Assembly: GCA_028673005.1 (NCBI GenBank)
Contig: CM054117.1
Coordinates: 33,390,561 to 33,454,560 of the forward strand
Length of the DNA: 64,000 nt
DNA from: Tanypteryx hageni
Lineage: Eukaryota; Arthropoda; Insecta; Odonata; Petaluridae
Direction: 5' to 3'
Shown: positions 63,954-64,000 of the stretch, one piece after another
Layout: every line of letters starts with the position of its first letter
Position numbering within the stretch: the stretch's first letter is position 1
Translations under genes and position numbers: made by a program
Notes under the pieces: model-generated
Seen by the model: only the letters and a program-made list of their open reading frames with translations
What the model was told of the DNA's origin: nothing
The model's database searches: none

Positions 63954-64000
63954 GTGAGTATTCATTATAACACATATATTTATCATGTTTACATGAATCT
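63954..64000 (+). other. Start of ATAD2 intron 17
   Basis: GTGAGT donor followed by intron sequence up to the window edge. The bromodomain exons should follow to the right. Confidence 0.85.

Larger units (their letters stand above)
55231..63796 (+). other. ATAD2 intron 16
   Basis: 8566-base intron with a hAT element, a TIR element, an arthropod-type noncoding repeat, a palindromic TA tract and a split THAP fragment. 59391-60780, 61430-62420 and 63392-63796 show nothing I can name. Confidence 0.8.

Overview
This window looks like AT-rich nuclear DNA of an animal, most likely an arthropod. Introns obey GT-AG, protein-coding exons are short and far apart, and most of the sequence is decayed transposons, tRNA-derived SINEs, MITEs and AT/TG microsatellites. 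I cannot name the species; an arthropod is favoured by the mixture of piggyBac, hAT, Merlin, pogo/Tigger, non-LTR and SINE relics, but this is inference.

Only two host genes are well supported and they stand head to head. On the minus strand a complete seven-exon gene (2725 down to 938, 313 codons) encodes a TMEM68-type membrane acyltransferase. Only 656 bp away, on the plus strand, starts an ATAD2 (Yta7/Abo1-family) chromatin AAA+ ATPase. I could chain 17 exons with matching splice phases from 3382 to 63953 (1081 codons plus two bases). They cover the acidic/basic N-terminal tail, the active AAA1 domain, the degenerate AAA2 domain and the linker in front of the bromodomain. The bromodomain and C-terminus lie beyond the right edge.

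Almost everything from 3.5 to 63.8 kb is therefore intron of ATAD2. In order: a Merlin relic (3.6-4.5 kb), a Tigger MITE, a SINE and a Tigger fragment (9.1-10.6), further SINEs and a dispersed 'family A' repeat (12.1-15.4), microsatellites, a second SINE family (19.0), a hAT MITE and a deleted piggyBac (20.1-21.6), a nested foldback (22.4-22.9), a MITE touching exon 8 (24.8-25.6), a hammerhead-like motif and a large hairpin (26.9-27.6), a second piggyBac (28.0-31.2), family A copies split by a TTAA insertion (31.7-33.9), a non-LTR retrotransposon (35.8-37.2), pogo/Tigger pieces (39-42), a hAT relic split by a MITE (44.6-46.6), a Tigger that contains piggyBac sequence which in turn contains a nearly complete hAT (47.3-54.9), another hAT (55.6-58.5), MITEs, and a THAP-domain fragment split by a hAT MITE (62.4-63.4).

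The most interesting points are: the probable bidirectional promoter; three separate hairpins that share a hammerhead-ribozyme-like core; the three-level nest with an exact 8-bp target duplication; a piggyBac relic flanked by an 8-bp repeat instead of plain TTAA; and insertions whose empty site can be read from sister repeats or from the interrupted reading frame.
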